Source: Acidobacteriota bacterium | GTDB taxonomy: Bacteria > Acidobacteriota > Terriglobia > Bryobacterales > Bryobacteraceae | Assembly: GCA_003223065.1 (NCBI GenBank) | Contig: QHXU01000316.1 | Coordinates: 1-6,708, forward strand | DNA length: 6,708 nucleotides | Direction: 5' to 3' | Shown: piece by piece, positions 1-5,974 of the stretch | Position numbering within the stretch: position 1 is the first letter of the stretch | Layout of the letters: each line of letters opens with the position of its first letter | Translations under genes and position numbers: made by a program | Notes under the pieces: generated by a model | What the model was told of the DNA's origin: nothing | Databases searched by the model: none | Seen by the model: only the letters and a program-made list of their open reading frames with translations

Positions 1-990
1 AGCCCGAATGACGCAGTCGCCCGTCAAAGCGTGATCGACCAGGCGGCGCAAACCGCTCAGAGCTTCCAGCAGACGGCGCTTGGGATCGCTCAGGTTTCTG
101 ACAATATCGTTAGCCAGACGCGCGACACGGTGACGGCCATCAATCGCATCGGGGCGCAGCTGGCCGATTTCAATAAACTCTTCCGGGCGAACTCGGAGAA
201 TGCGGAGAACGCGGGCATCGACGCGCTGGTTCACACGGCGCTCGAAGAGCTTTCCGGGCTCGCGAATTTCACGCTGGTCAAAAGCAACGACGGGAGTCTG
301 AATGTCTACCTGGGCGGGCAGACGCCGCTTGTGACCGGCGATCATCAGTTCGCTGTGTCCGCGGACTTCTCCTCGCCGCAGACAGTCATTCGCGATTCTC
401 AGGGCAACGACATCACCGCGCAAATCTCGGGCGGAAGTCTGGGGGCGTTGATGGAGGAAAGGAACAGTGTCCTGCCGGGTTATCTCAACAGCCTGAACAC
501 GCTGGCCCGGACGCTGGCTGACCAGGTAAACGCGACGCTGGCGCAGGGCGTGGATCAGAACGGCGCGACCCCGGCAGTGAATCTGTTCACCTACGATCAG
601 GCGGCGGATGCCGCTTCCACGCTCCGGGTCAGCGGCATTACTCCGGACCAAATCGCCGCGGCGTTGCCCAACGCGCCGGGCGGCAACGGGAACGCGATCG
701 CGCTGGCGCAATTGGCGAATGCTCCCTTGGTCCAGGGATTCACCTTCATACAAGCCTACGGGAACCTCGGCGCGCAAGTAGGCCGCGACGTCGCCTCAGC
801 CAAACAGGACCGGGGCCAGCGGCAAGACCTCCTGACGCAGACAAGGGCCATGCGCTCGGATGCGACAGGCGTTTCGCTCAACGAAGAAGCTGCGAAGCTG
901 CTGCAGTTCCAACAGGCCTATCAGGCCGTCGGGAAACTGGTCGGCGTGCTCGACGGCCTGACGCAGACGCTGATGGACATTATTCAATAA
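1..990 (+). CDS. flgK: Flagellar hook-associated protein FlgK, C-terminal part (5' end outside window)
   Basis: FlgK (HAP1) is the first of the two junction proteins between flagellar hook and filament; it is exported by the flagellar type III system and assembles on the hook tip. The reading frame is open from base 1 (reading SPNDAVARQS...), so 329 residues are present and roughly the first 120 are missing, judging by the usual FlgK layout; the GTG at 31 is internal. The early part is helical and Q/A-rich, followed by a small beta-rich middle (LNVYLGG at about residues 100-106) and an ordinary FlgK C terminus: GVSLNEEAA (290-298) and QQAYQA (304-309), the flagellar rod/hook C-terminal signature that packs with the N-terminal helix. 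The extrapolated full length of about 450 residues is at the short end for the family. flgL follows after 6 bases, as in most flgK-flgL operons. The identity is secure; the total length is inferred. Confidence 0.95.
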   Translation, partial: SPNDAVARQSVIDQAAQTAQSFQQTALGIAQVSDNIVSQTRDTVTAINRIGAQLADFNKLFRANSENAENAGIDALVHTALEELSGLANFTLVKSNDGSLNVYLGGQTPLVTGDHQFAVSADFSSPQTVIRDSQGNDITAQISGGSLGALMEERNSVLPGYLNSLNTLARTLADQVNATLAQGVDQNGATPAVNLFTYDQAADAASTLRVSGITPDQIAAALPNAPGGNGNAIALAQLANAPLVQGFTFIQAYGNLGAQVGRDVASAKQDRGQRQDLLTQTRAMRSDATGVSLNEEAAKLLQFQQAYQAVGKLVGVLDGLTQTLMDIIQ

Positions 991-996
991 GACATT

Positions 997-1833
997 ATGA
1001 AAATCCCGGCACTCGATCCTTCCATCCAGCAGTTTCTGGACGGCATCAACCAGATCAGCGATCGCCTGAATCGCGCCCAGCGCGAAGTTTCGACCGGACT
1101 GCGTGTCCAGCAGGTTTCCGACGATCCCGACCAGGTCTCAACGATTCTTCAGGCACGCGCGAACCTGGATGCGGCGCAGCAGATCCAGGTCAATCTCAGC
1201 CGCGTCAAAGCGGAAGTCGATACAGCCGAGCAGTCGCTTCAGAGCGCTGTCCAACTCTTCGACCGCGTTCAGACGCTTGGCGCGGAAGGGGCCACCGGAA
1301 CGCAGACCGCGTCGTCACGCGCCGATCTTGCGCAAGAACTCGGCAGCATTCTCGACCAGATGGTTGGGCTGAGCGGAACTTCAGTCGCTGGCCGTTATAT
1401 TTTTTCCGGCGATTCGGACCAGCAAGCGCCTTACACCGTCGACCTCAGCCAGCCGAGCCCCGTAAGCGCTTATCTGGGCTCTCTTTCAACGCGCCTTGTC
1501 CAGCATCCGAACGGATCGGCGTTCCCGGTGGCCCGGACGGCTCAAGAAATCTTTGACGCGGCCGACCCGGCACAAAACGCGTTCCGCGCCATCAACACTC
1601 TGCGAACTGCGCTGATTGCCGGCGACCAGACCGCTATAAAGACCGCTGTCGACGGGCTTCCCAAAGTGGCCAGTTATCTGAACAGCCAGCTTGCGTTTTA
1701 TGGGATGACGCAGAACAAGGTCGGCGCTGCCACCGATTTCGGCCAGAACCTGCAGTTGCAGCTTCAACAGCAGGCCGCGCTTACGTCGCGGGCACAGATG
1801 CCGCGCACGACTCTGTTCGATTTTCTGGCGTAG
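997..1833 (+). CDS. flgL: Flagellar hook-associated protein FlgL (possible C-terminal in-frame deletion)
   Basis: FlgL (HAP3) is the second hook-filament junction protein and belongs to the flagellin superfamily. The 278-residue product has the flagellin-type N-terminal helices (about 1-130, with VSTGLRVQQVSDDPD at 31-45), the FlgL hallmark GRYIFSGD (132-139), a small variable beta region (about 140-185), C-terminal helices, and a terminal LFDFL (273-277). The ATG at 997 lies 6 bases after the flgK stop with no clear Shine-Dalgarno, so translation is probably coupled to flgK. Oddly, the usual C-terminal D1 segment with an (I/L)-E/Q-D-A-D type motif is not visible. The sequence goes from YGMTQNKVGAATDF straight into a Q-rich run (LQLQLQQQ, 252-259) and then AALTSRAQMP. 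About 20-25 residues seem to be missing relative to family expectation, without loss of frame. Identity is sure; the deletion is an inference. Confidence 0.93.
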   Translation: MKIPALDPSIQQFLDGINQISDRLNRAQREVSTGLRVQQVSDDPDQVSTILQARANLDAAQQIQVNLSRVKAEVDTAEQSLQSAVQLFDRVQTLGAEGATGTQTASSRADLAQELGSILDQMVGLSGTSVAGRYIFSGDSDQQAPYTVDLSQPSPVSAYLGSLSTRLVQHPNGSAFPVARTAQEIFDAADPAQNAFRAINTLRTALIAGDQTAIKTAVDGLPKVASYLNSQLAFYGMTQNKVGAATDFGQNLQLQLQQQAALTSRAQMPRTTLFDFLA

Positions 1834-1844
1834 ATCCAGTTCAC

Positions 1845-2819
1845 TCAGCCGAAGAACATCCGCCACGCCGTAACGGCCAGAGCATGCGTGACCATCGACG
1901 CGCGGATGCTGTGCGCCTGGCGGAACGAGAGCCCGTAGAACACGCCTGCCACCGCCGCCAGCGCAGCAAAGCGCCAGTTGGGGAATTGACGGAACCAGAG
2001 GTGTACCGCGCCGAAGAGAACGGAAGTCACTAGCAGGCCGGCCCATTCGCTCGAGAGCCATCCGGTCACCCATTGCTGTAAGAGCCCGCGGAAGAAGAAC
2101 TCCTCTCCGAGCGCCACCACCCACAGGATGCCGAAGAACGTCGCCGCCGCCAGAAGTGAGGCCTTCTCCCATCCGAGCGCCGGCATCCGCGGTTTCGCGA
2201 ACCCGATCCACCAGCCCAGCGCCGCCGCCACAGGCGCCAGCAGGGCGAAATACATCGCGCCGATCTTCCATTCCCGCGGCGCCGGCCAGAAGCCGAAGCC
2301 GACGCCCTTCACGCCGCGCACGCTTAACAGCGCGAGCGCGCCGGTGCGGATCCACATCAATTGTCCGAGTGTTTCGAGCGGCAACTTCGGGTGAGGGCTG
2401 ACATATAGGCGATGGAACAGTTTCACCAGATAGACCAGCGCGAGCAGAACAAGAAACAGAACGTCCGTGGCAGGCTTCTCCGGGAGCAAGACGTACCAGA
2501 ACGAAGCCGCTGCCGCCAGCGCGGCAATTCCGCCCAGCGCCCGCCAGTCGAACGACCCGAGCGCGAGCGATGCGGCGCAATACGGCGCGATCGCCGCCAG
2601 GACCAGCCCCACCGCAATCCCCGCCCGAGGTAACCTCTCCACGTGCGCCCGCAGCCGCTCCACCCCCAGGACGTAGAACAAGGTCGCCTCCAGCAAGAAT
2701 GCCGGCAAGGCGGCCAGCGCTATCGCCGCCGGGATATGCTGTTGTTGGGAATAAAGATAGCCCGCGATCGCGCAGGCCACCCAGACCAGCGGCAGCGCCA
2801 GGATCATGCTCGCGTTCAT
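1845..2819 (-). CDS. CPBP-family intramembrane metalloprotease (Abi/CAAX-protease-like)
   Basis: This 324-residue, very hydrophobic protein has about eight or nine likely membrane helices (for example near 6-24, 30-52, 68-86, 95-112, 118-135, 187-206, 222-237, 260-275 and 285-298). Its C-terminal third has the CPBP (type II CAAX prenyl endopeptidase/bacteriocin-processing) signature: motif 1 EEFFFR (239-244), motif 2 FGAVH (269-273), and motif 3 starting at H312. The two Glu and the His residues are those that in this family activate water or bind metal. The Asn often found four residues after the third-motif His is Val here (HALAV). Substrates cannot be predicted; family members process prenylated or secreted peptides or act in immunity or regulated proteolysis. 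The ATG start is set by the hydrophobic N terminus; I see no Shine-Dalgarno, and ATG at codon 5 is an alternative. The gene converges on flgL with an 11-base gap and diverges from the sigma operon, so it is its own transcription unit. Confidence 0.88.
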   Translation of the reverse strand: MNASMILALPLVWVACAIAGYLYSQQQHIPAAIALAALPAFLLEATLFYVLGVERLRAHVERLPRAGIAVGLVLAAIAPYCAASLALGSFDWRALGGIAALAAAASFWYVLLPEKPATDVLFLVLLALVYLVKLFHRLYVSPHPKLPLETLGQLMWIRTGALALLSVRGVKGVGFGFWPAPREWKIGAMYFALLAPVAAALGWWIGFAKPRMPALGWEKASLLAAATFFGILWVVALGEEFFFRGLLQQWVTGWLSSEWAGLLVTSVLFGAVHLWFRQFPNWRFAALAAVAGVFYGLSFRQAHSIRASMVTHALAVTAWRMFFG

Positions 2820-2845
2820 CGTAGCATTTCGAGCGCTGGCGATCG

Positions 2846-2871
2846 TGTAACCTTTTCATCCCGCACCGGTA
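2846..2871 (+). promoter_or_regulatory. Candidate ECF-type promoter for the sigma/anti-sigma operon
   Basis: In the 65-base divergent spacer, TGTAAC (2846-2851) is followed after exactly 16 bases by GGTA (2868-2871). This resembles ECF promoters of the AAC type, such as Bacillus SigW (TGAAAC-N16-CGTA), with one mismatch in each element. ECF operons commonly start with an autoregulated promoter, and the position directly upstream of the sigma gene fits. Transcription would start near 2877-2880, only about 5-8 bases before the GTG at 2885. This is a pattern match by eye and could be chance. Confidence 0.4.
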
Positions 2872-2884
2872 TCCTCCTACGAAC

Positions 2885-3451
2885 GTGAACGGAACTGACA
2901 ACGCTCTGATGGCGCAGGTGGGGGCGGGCGAGGTCTCAAAGCTCGCCGTCCTCTTCGAACGTCATCACCGGCCGTTGTTCCGTTACTTCGTTTCTATGAA
3001 CCGCAACCGCGAATTGGCCGAGGACCTGGTGCAGGACGTTTTCTTCAGAATGCTGCGGTATCGATCCAGCTACGATCCGCGCCAGTCCTTCACCGCCTGG
3101 ATGTACCAGATCGCGCGAAACGCCAATGTCGACCAGGCGCAGAAACGGCGGGGCGAAGTAGTGGGCATAGAAGAGTTCAATGAGCGGCGGCCCGAGCCGG
3201 TGAGCACAGCACCCGGTCCGGAGGAAGCCGCCGCGCGAGGACAGGACCTGGGCCTTCTGAAACGCGCCCTCGAACGGCTGCCGGCGGATAAACGCGAAAT
3301 CCTGGTGCTCAGCCGCTTCCAGGATATGAAGTACGAGGATATCGCGGCAGTGCTCGGCTGTGAAGTTGGAGCCGTGAAGGTGCGGGTGTACCGGGCCATC
3401 CGCGCATTGGAGCAGATTTATTTCACGCTGACGGGAGAGCGCACAGCGTGA
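2885..3451 (+). CDS. ECF-family RNA polymerase sigma factor (sigma-70 group 4)
   Basis: An alternative sigma factor of 188 residues that directs RNA polymerase to a specific promoter set. Region 2 spans about residues 20-90, with the core-binding helix around DLVQDVFFRML (47-57) and the -10-binding helix around SFTAWMYQIARNAN (68-81). A variable acidic linker follows (about 91-120). Region 4 spans about 124-178, with LPADKREIL (132-140) and the helix-turn-helix YEDIAAVLG...VKVRVYRAIRAL (150-174) that reads the -35 element. Regions 1 and 3 are absent, as expected of ECF sigmas. In frame, the only start codons before LMAQV are GTG 2885 and ATG 2909; a stop at 2822 closes the frame upstream. GTG 2885 is preferred because related proteins usually have several residues before this motif, although neither start has a good Shine-Dalgarno. 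The next gene, 12 bases on, is its presumed anti-sigma factor. Confidence 0.92.
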   Translation: MNGTDNALMAQVGAGEVSKLAVLFERHHRPLFRYFVSMNRNRELAEDLVQDVFFRMLRYRSSYDPRQSFTAWMYQIARNANVDQAQKRRGEVVGIEEFNERRPEPVSTAPGPEEAAARGQDLGLLKRALERLPADKREILVLSRFQDMKYEDIAAVLGCEVGAVKVRVYRAIRALEQIYFTLTGERTA

Positions 3452-3455
3452 GGAG
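3451..3455 (+). promoter_or_regulatory. Ribosome binding site of the anti-sigma gene
   Basis: AGGAG overlaps the sigma-factor stop codon (TGA 3449-3451) and sits 8 bases before the ATG at 3464. It fixes that start and suggests coupled translation of sigma and anti-sigma. Confidence 0.75.
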
Positions 3456-3463
3456 AAAGCGTC

Positions 3464-4279
3464 ATGACCTGCGACGAAGCAAAAATTCTTCTTGCTGATT
3501 ATTGGAGCCAGTCACTCGGCGAAGCGCAAGAGCTCGGCTTTGAGGCGCACCTGGCAACTTGTAATGAGTGCCGCGCCGAGACCGAGCGCCTGGGTGCGCT
3601 GTGGAAAAACCTGGCTCTGCTGCCGATCGAAGAGCCGGGCCCGAACCTGCGCGGGAGATTTTACGAGGCGCTCGGGGCTTACCGGCAGGGGCTCGAATCC
3701 AGGCCGCGCCGCAATCTTCGTGACGCGTTGGCCGCATTTTGGCCCAAGCAGCCCGCCTGGCAGATGGCCGTCAGCTTCGCGCTTCTGGTGGCGGGAGTGG
3801 GCGTTGGTTATGGGATTCACCCCGACAGGCCGGCCCGTGAGCAGCCGGCCAATTCCGAGCTTGCGCAGCTGCGCGGGGAGGTAAGCAATATGCGTCAGAT
3901 GGTTGCGTTGTCGTTGTTGCAGCAGCAGTCGGCGAGCGAGCGGCTGCGCGGAGTGAGCTGGGCGTATCGGGTGGAGCCATCCGATACGGAAGTGCTGTCG
4001 GCGCTGCTTACGGCCGTAAATCAGGATCCGAACGTCAACGTGAGGCTGGCGGCCGTGGATGCGCTGCACGCCTTCGGATCGAGTCCCGTGACGCGCAACG
4101 CCATTATCCGGGCCATTCCAAGACAAACGACACCGCTGGTGCAGATCGCGCTTCTCGATCTGCTGGTGGATCTGAAAGAGAAGGAAGCTGCGCCGGAGCT
4201 GCGTAAGCTGTCCACTGATGAGGCGGTCAACGGCGGAGTGCGGCAACACGCAAGGTGGGCGCTGGAGAAACTCCAATGA
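3464..4279 (+). CDS. Membrane-anchored zinc-finger anti-sigma factor with C-terminal HEAT-like repeats
   Basis: A predicted anti-sigma factor of 271 residues for the ECF sigma encoded just upstream. The N terminus is a zf-HC2/ZAS-type domain: C3, then H29-xxx-C33-xx-C36, the zinc-binding pattern of many ECF anti-sigmas. A basic stretch (RPRR, 80-83) precedes one membrane helix (about 98-118), putting the zinc finger in the cytoplasm and the rest outside by the positive-inside rule. Beyond the membrane come a predicted coiled coil (about 129-160, Q/L-rich) and three HEAT-like helical repeats (about 173-205, 207-238, 241-271), each with an amphipathic second helix such as VRLAAVDALHAF (193-204) and VRQHARWALEKL (259-270). 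HEAT repeats usually bind proteins, so the exported part probably senses or docks a partner. The stop overlaps the next start (ATGA), so co-expression is expected. Anti-sigma activity itself is inferred from the motif and gene order. Confidence 0.85.
   Translation: MTCDEAKILLADYWSQSLGEAQELGFEAHLATCNECRAETERLGALWKNLALLPIEEPGPNLRGRFYEALGAYRQGLESRPRRNLRDALAAFWPKQPAWQMAVSFALLVAGVGVGYGIHPDRPAREQPANSELAQLRGEVSNMRQMVALSLLQQQSASERLRGVSWAYRVEPSDTEVLSALLTAVNQDPNVNVRLAAVDALHAFGSSPVTRNAIIRAIPRQTTPLVQIALLDLLVDLKEKEAAPELRKLSTDEAVNGGVRQHARWALEKLQ
4264..4267 (+). promoter_or_regulatory. Ribosome binding site setting the start of the first DUF4097 gene
   Basis: GGAG lies inside the end of the anti-sigma gene, 8 bases before the ATG at 4276. 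It supports that ATG, which directly opens a signal peptide, over the in-frame GTG at 4255. Confidence 0.75.
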
Positions 4280-5103
4280 GACACGCGATGCTGGCGCTTG
4301 CGCTGGCGGCGGCCGCCTGGGCGCAAGTGGAAGAGAAGTCGAGCGAGCACAAGACCTTCTCCGGCGTTCGCGAGCTCGTCATCGACAACGTGATCGGCTT
4401 CATTGAGGTGAGCGCGTCGAGCGGCGGCGCCGTCGAGATGGATATCGACAAGACATTGCGTGCTGATTCGTCTGATTACGCCTCGCTCGCCAGGAAAGAA
4501 GTGAAGCTCGAGGTCACGCAGGAAGGCGGGCTGGTACGCCTGCTGGTGGACGGCCCGTTTCGTTGTCACTGCGGCGATAACAGCTCGATCAATTTCCGCG
4601 GCGACAGCGGCTATCGTGTGATTTACGATTTCAAGGTTCGGGTGCCGCGCGATATCAAGCTCGATCTGCGCACCGTCAACCGGTCGCACATCACCGTGGA
4701 GGGCACGGCGGGCGATTTCAGGATCAGCAACGTGAACGGCGGGATCGAGATGCGGGAAGTCGAGGGCTCGGGCACGGTCCACACGGTGAACGGGCCGCTG
4801 AAGGTGACGTTCGCCCGGAATCCGAAGGGGGCCACGTCGTTCAAGTCCGTGAACGGGACGCTCGACGTGAGCTTCCGCGCGGGCCTGAACGCCGACGTGA
4901 AGATGAAGACCTTCAACGGCGGCCTCTACACGGATTTTCCAGTCACGGCGCTGCCGGCGCAAGCGGTACAACCCGAGCGCCGGGATGGAAAGTTCGTCTG
5001 GCGCAGCAATCGCATGACCGGGGTCCGCATCGGCAACGGCGGGCCTGAGCTGACCTTCGACACGCTGAATGGGGATGTACTGATTAAGAATCGGGAGAAG
5101 TAA
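4276..5103 (+). CDS. Secreted DUF4097-family beta-repeat protein, copy 1
   Basis: A 275-residue exported protein of unknown molecular function. It starts with a short signal peptide (MRHAMLALALAAAAWA, likely cut after residue 16, before Q). The mature part is repetitive beta strands: turns with an N-G pair at 154, 172, 193, 214, 254 and 265 alternate with short strands (for example NGTLDVSF, 193-200), as expected for the right-handed beta-helix-like DUF4097 fold ('putative adhesin' in some databases). It has only two cysteines, in a CHC motif at 97-99, just before the repeats. I see no lipobox and no membrane helix after the signal peptide, so it should be free in the periplasm or on the surface. 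The start codon overlaps the anti-sigma stop (ATGA), and a paralog follows 2 bases after its stop. A link to cell-envelope stress is inferred from the operon only. Confidence 0.85.
   Translation: MRHAMLALALAAAAWAQVEEKSSEHKTFSGVRELVIDNVIGFIEVSASSGGAVEMDIDKTLRADSSDYASLARKEVKLEVTQEGGLVRLLVDGPFRCHCGDNSSINFRGDSGYRVIYDFKVRVPRDIKLDLRTVNRSHITVEGTAGDFRISNVNGGIEMREVEGSGTVHTVNGPLKVTFARNPKGATSFKSVNGTLDVSFRAGLNADVKMKTFNGGLYTDFPVTALPAQAVQPERRDGKFVWRSNRMTGVRIGNGGPELTFDTLNGDVLIKNREK
5094..5097 (+). promoter_or_regulatory. Ribosome binding site of the second DUF4097 gene
   Basis: GGAG in the last codons of copy 1, 8 bases before the ATG at 5106. It has the same motif and spacing as the two preceding genes, which supports the start and shared translation control. 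Confidence 0.7.
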
Positions 5104-5105
5104 CT

Positions 5106-5918
5106 ATGAGACGGAGACACTGGATGATTTTGACGGCGGTGAGCGCCGTGCTGGCGGCGCAGGAGCCCCAGCCGGACCGCGTGACGGTGCCGTTCCGCGA
5201 CGCGTCGCGGCCGCGCACGCTCACCGTTAATCTGATGAACGGCGGCGTGACCGTGAAGGGATACGACGGCAAGGACGCCATCATTGAATCGAGCTCGCGT
5301 GGCGGTGATAGACGCCGGCGGTCTTCGAACGTGCCGGAGGGAATGCGCCGCATCGATAGCTTGAGCGGAGGGCTGGATGTCACCGAAGAGAATAACGTCA
5401 TTACCGTGCACGGCGGAATGAGCCGCTCGGTGGACCTTATGATTCAGGTGCCGGTGCAGACGTCGCTGAATCTCAAGACGCTGAACGGCGGCAGCATTGT
5501 CGTGGAAAATATCTCGGGCGAGATCGACGCCGAGAATCTCAACGGGTCCGTCACCGTGACGAATGCGTCGGGCTCCGTGCTCGCGCATTCGATGAACGGA
5601 AAAATCACGGTATCGCTGAACAAAGTGACGCCGGACAAATCGATGAGCTTTTCCACGATGAATGGCAACATCGACGTGACGCTCCCGGCCGACGTTAAGG
5701 CCAAGCTCAAGATGAAGACCGAAAACGGCGAGATCTACACGGATTTTGACATCAGGCTCGATCCGTCCGGCAACCAGCCCGTGGTCGATGACCAGCGCAA
5801 GTCCGGCGGCCGCTACCGGGTGAGAATCGACAAGGCCATGTACGGATCAATCAACGGCGGCGGGCCGGAGATGCAGTTCGTCACTTATAATGGAAACATT
5901 CTGATTCACAAGAAGTAG
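5106..5918 (+). CDS. Secreted DUF4097-family beta-repeat protein, copy 2
   Basis: A 270-residue paralog of the preceding gene. The N terminus is a signal peptide (basic MRRRH, then a hydrophobic stretch ending VLAA at 15-18, cut before Q19). N-G turns recur at 45, 127, 146, 164, 186, 207, 250 and 262 with short strands between them (NGNIDVTL, 187-193 region). From 146 on, the turn spacing (18, 22, 21, 43, 12) closely follows that of copy 1 (18, 21, 21, 40, 11), and both share KMKT.NG..YTDF and a GGPE...NG..LI ending. It differs by a basic, S-rich segment (RGGDRRRRSS, 65-74) and by having no cysteine. It lies 2 bases after copy 1 with its own GGAG site and is the last gene of the operon before a GC-rich hairpin. 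Function is unknown; a scaffold or adhesin-like role at the envelope is only a suggestion. Confidence 0.85.
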   Translation: MRRRHWMILTAVSAVLAAQEPQPDRVTVPFRDASRPRTLTVNLMNGGVTVKGYDGKDAIIESSSRGGDRRRRSSNVPEGMRRIDSLSGGLDVTEENNVITVHGGMSRSVDLMIQVPVQTSLNLKTLNGGSIVVENISGEIDAENLNGSVTVTNASGSVLAHSMNGKITVSLNKVTPDKSMSFSTMNGNIDVTLPADVKAKLKMKTENGEIYTDFDIRLDPSGNQPVVDDQRKSGGRYRVRIDKAMYGSINGGGPEMQFVTYNGNILIHKK

Positions 5919-5930
5919 GGGCGGGCCTGC

Positions 5931-5952
5931 CGGCCGGGCTGGACGCCGGCCG
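5931..5952. repeat. GC-rich inverted repeat (7-bp stem, 8-base loop) after the operon
   Basis: CGGCCGG (5931-5937) pairs perfectly with CCGGCCG (5946-5952) around the loop GCTGGACG, 12 bases after the stop of the second DUF4097 gene. No T-run follows (the next bases are TACCGGG), so it is not a standard intrinsic terminator. It may act as an mRNA 3' end stabiliser or an atypical terminator, or be a copy of a short dispersed intergenic palindrome. Confidence 0.45.
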
Positions 5953-5974
5953 TACCGGGTAGAATGAATCCTGC

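Noticed and set aside
2857..2877. Minus-strand GGAGGA (2872-2877) followed by ATG at 2859, looking like a strong start for the protease
   Set aside because: That ATG is out of frame with the protease (40 bases from its ATG at 2819) and enters the shadow frame; the spacer of 12 bases is also long. The protease N terminus from 2819 looks natural.
1486..2901. Long minus-strand open frame (471 codons) covering the protease and the end of flgL
   Set aside because: It is a different frame from the CPBP gene, its product is R/G/A-rich without any family motif, and the protease frame beneath it has clear catalytic motifs and membrane helices. High GC content opens such frames by chance.
4255..4275. 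GTG at 4255 as the start of the first DUF4097 gene
   Set aside because: It would put seven extra residues before the signal peptide and has no ribosome site; ATG 4276 has GGAG at the right distance and overlaps the previous stop.
3512..4276. Minus-strand open frame of 254 codons opposite the anti-sigma gene
   Set aside because: Composition is H/R/Q-rich with no recognisable domain, and the plus strand has a zinc-finger motif, membrane helix and operon spacing.
4724..5070. Repeated AACGGCGG/AACGGG words as a DNA tandem repeat or array
   Set aside because: They are codons for the N-G turns of the beta-repeat proteins at irregular DNA spacing, so they reflect protein repeats rather than a DNA repeat element.
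4021..5588. Two long minus-strand frames (4021-4971 and 4926-5588) opposite the DUF4097 genes
   Set aside because: H/R/A-rich products without motifs; they are shadows of the plus-strand genes, which have signal peptides, ribosome sites and regular repeats.
5959..5964. TAGAAT as a -10 box for the acyl-CoA dehydrogenase gene
   Set aside because: One mismatch to TATAAT, but no -35 element about 17 bases upstream, where the GC palindrome lies; not strong enough to call.
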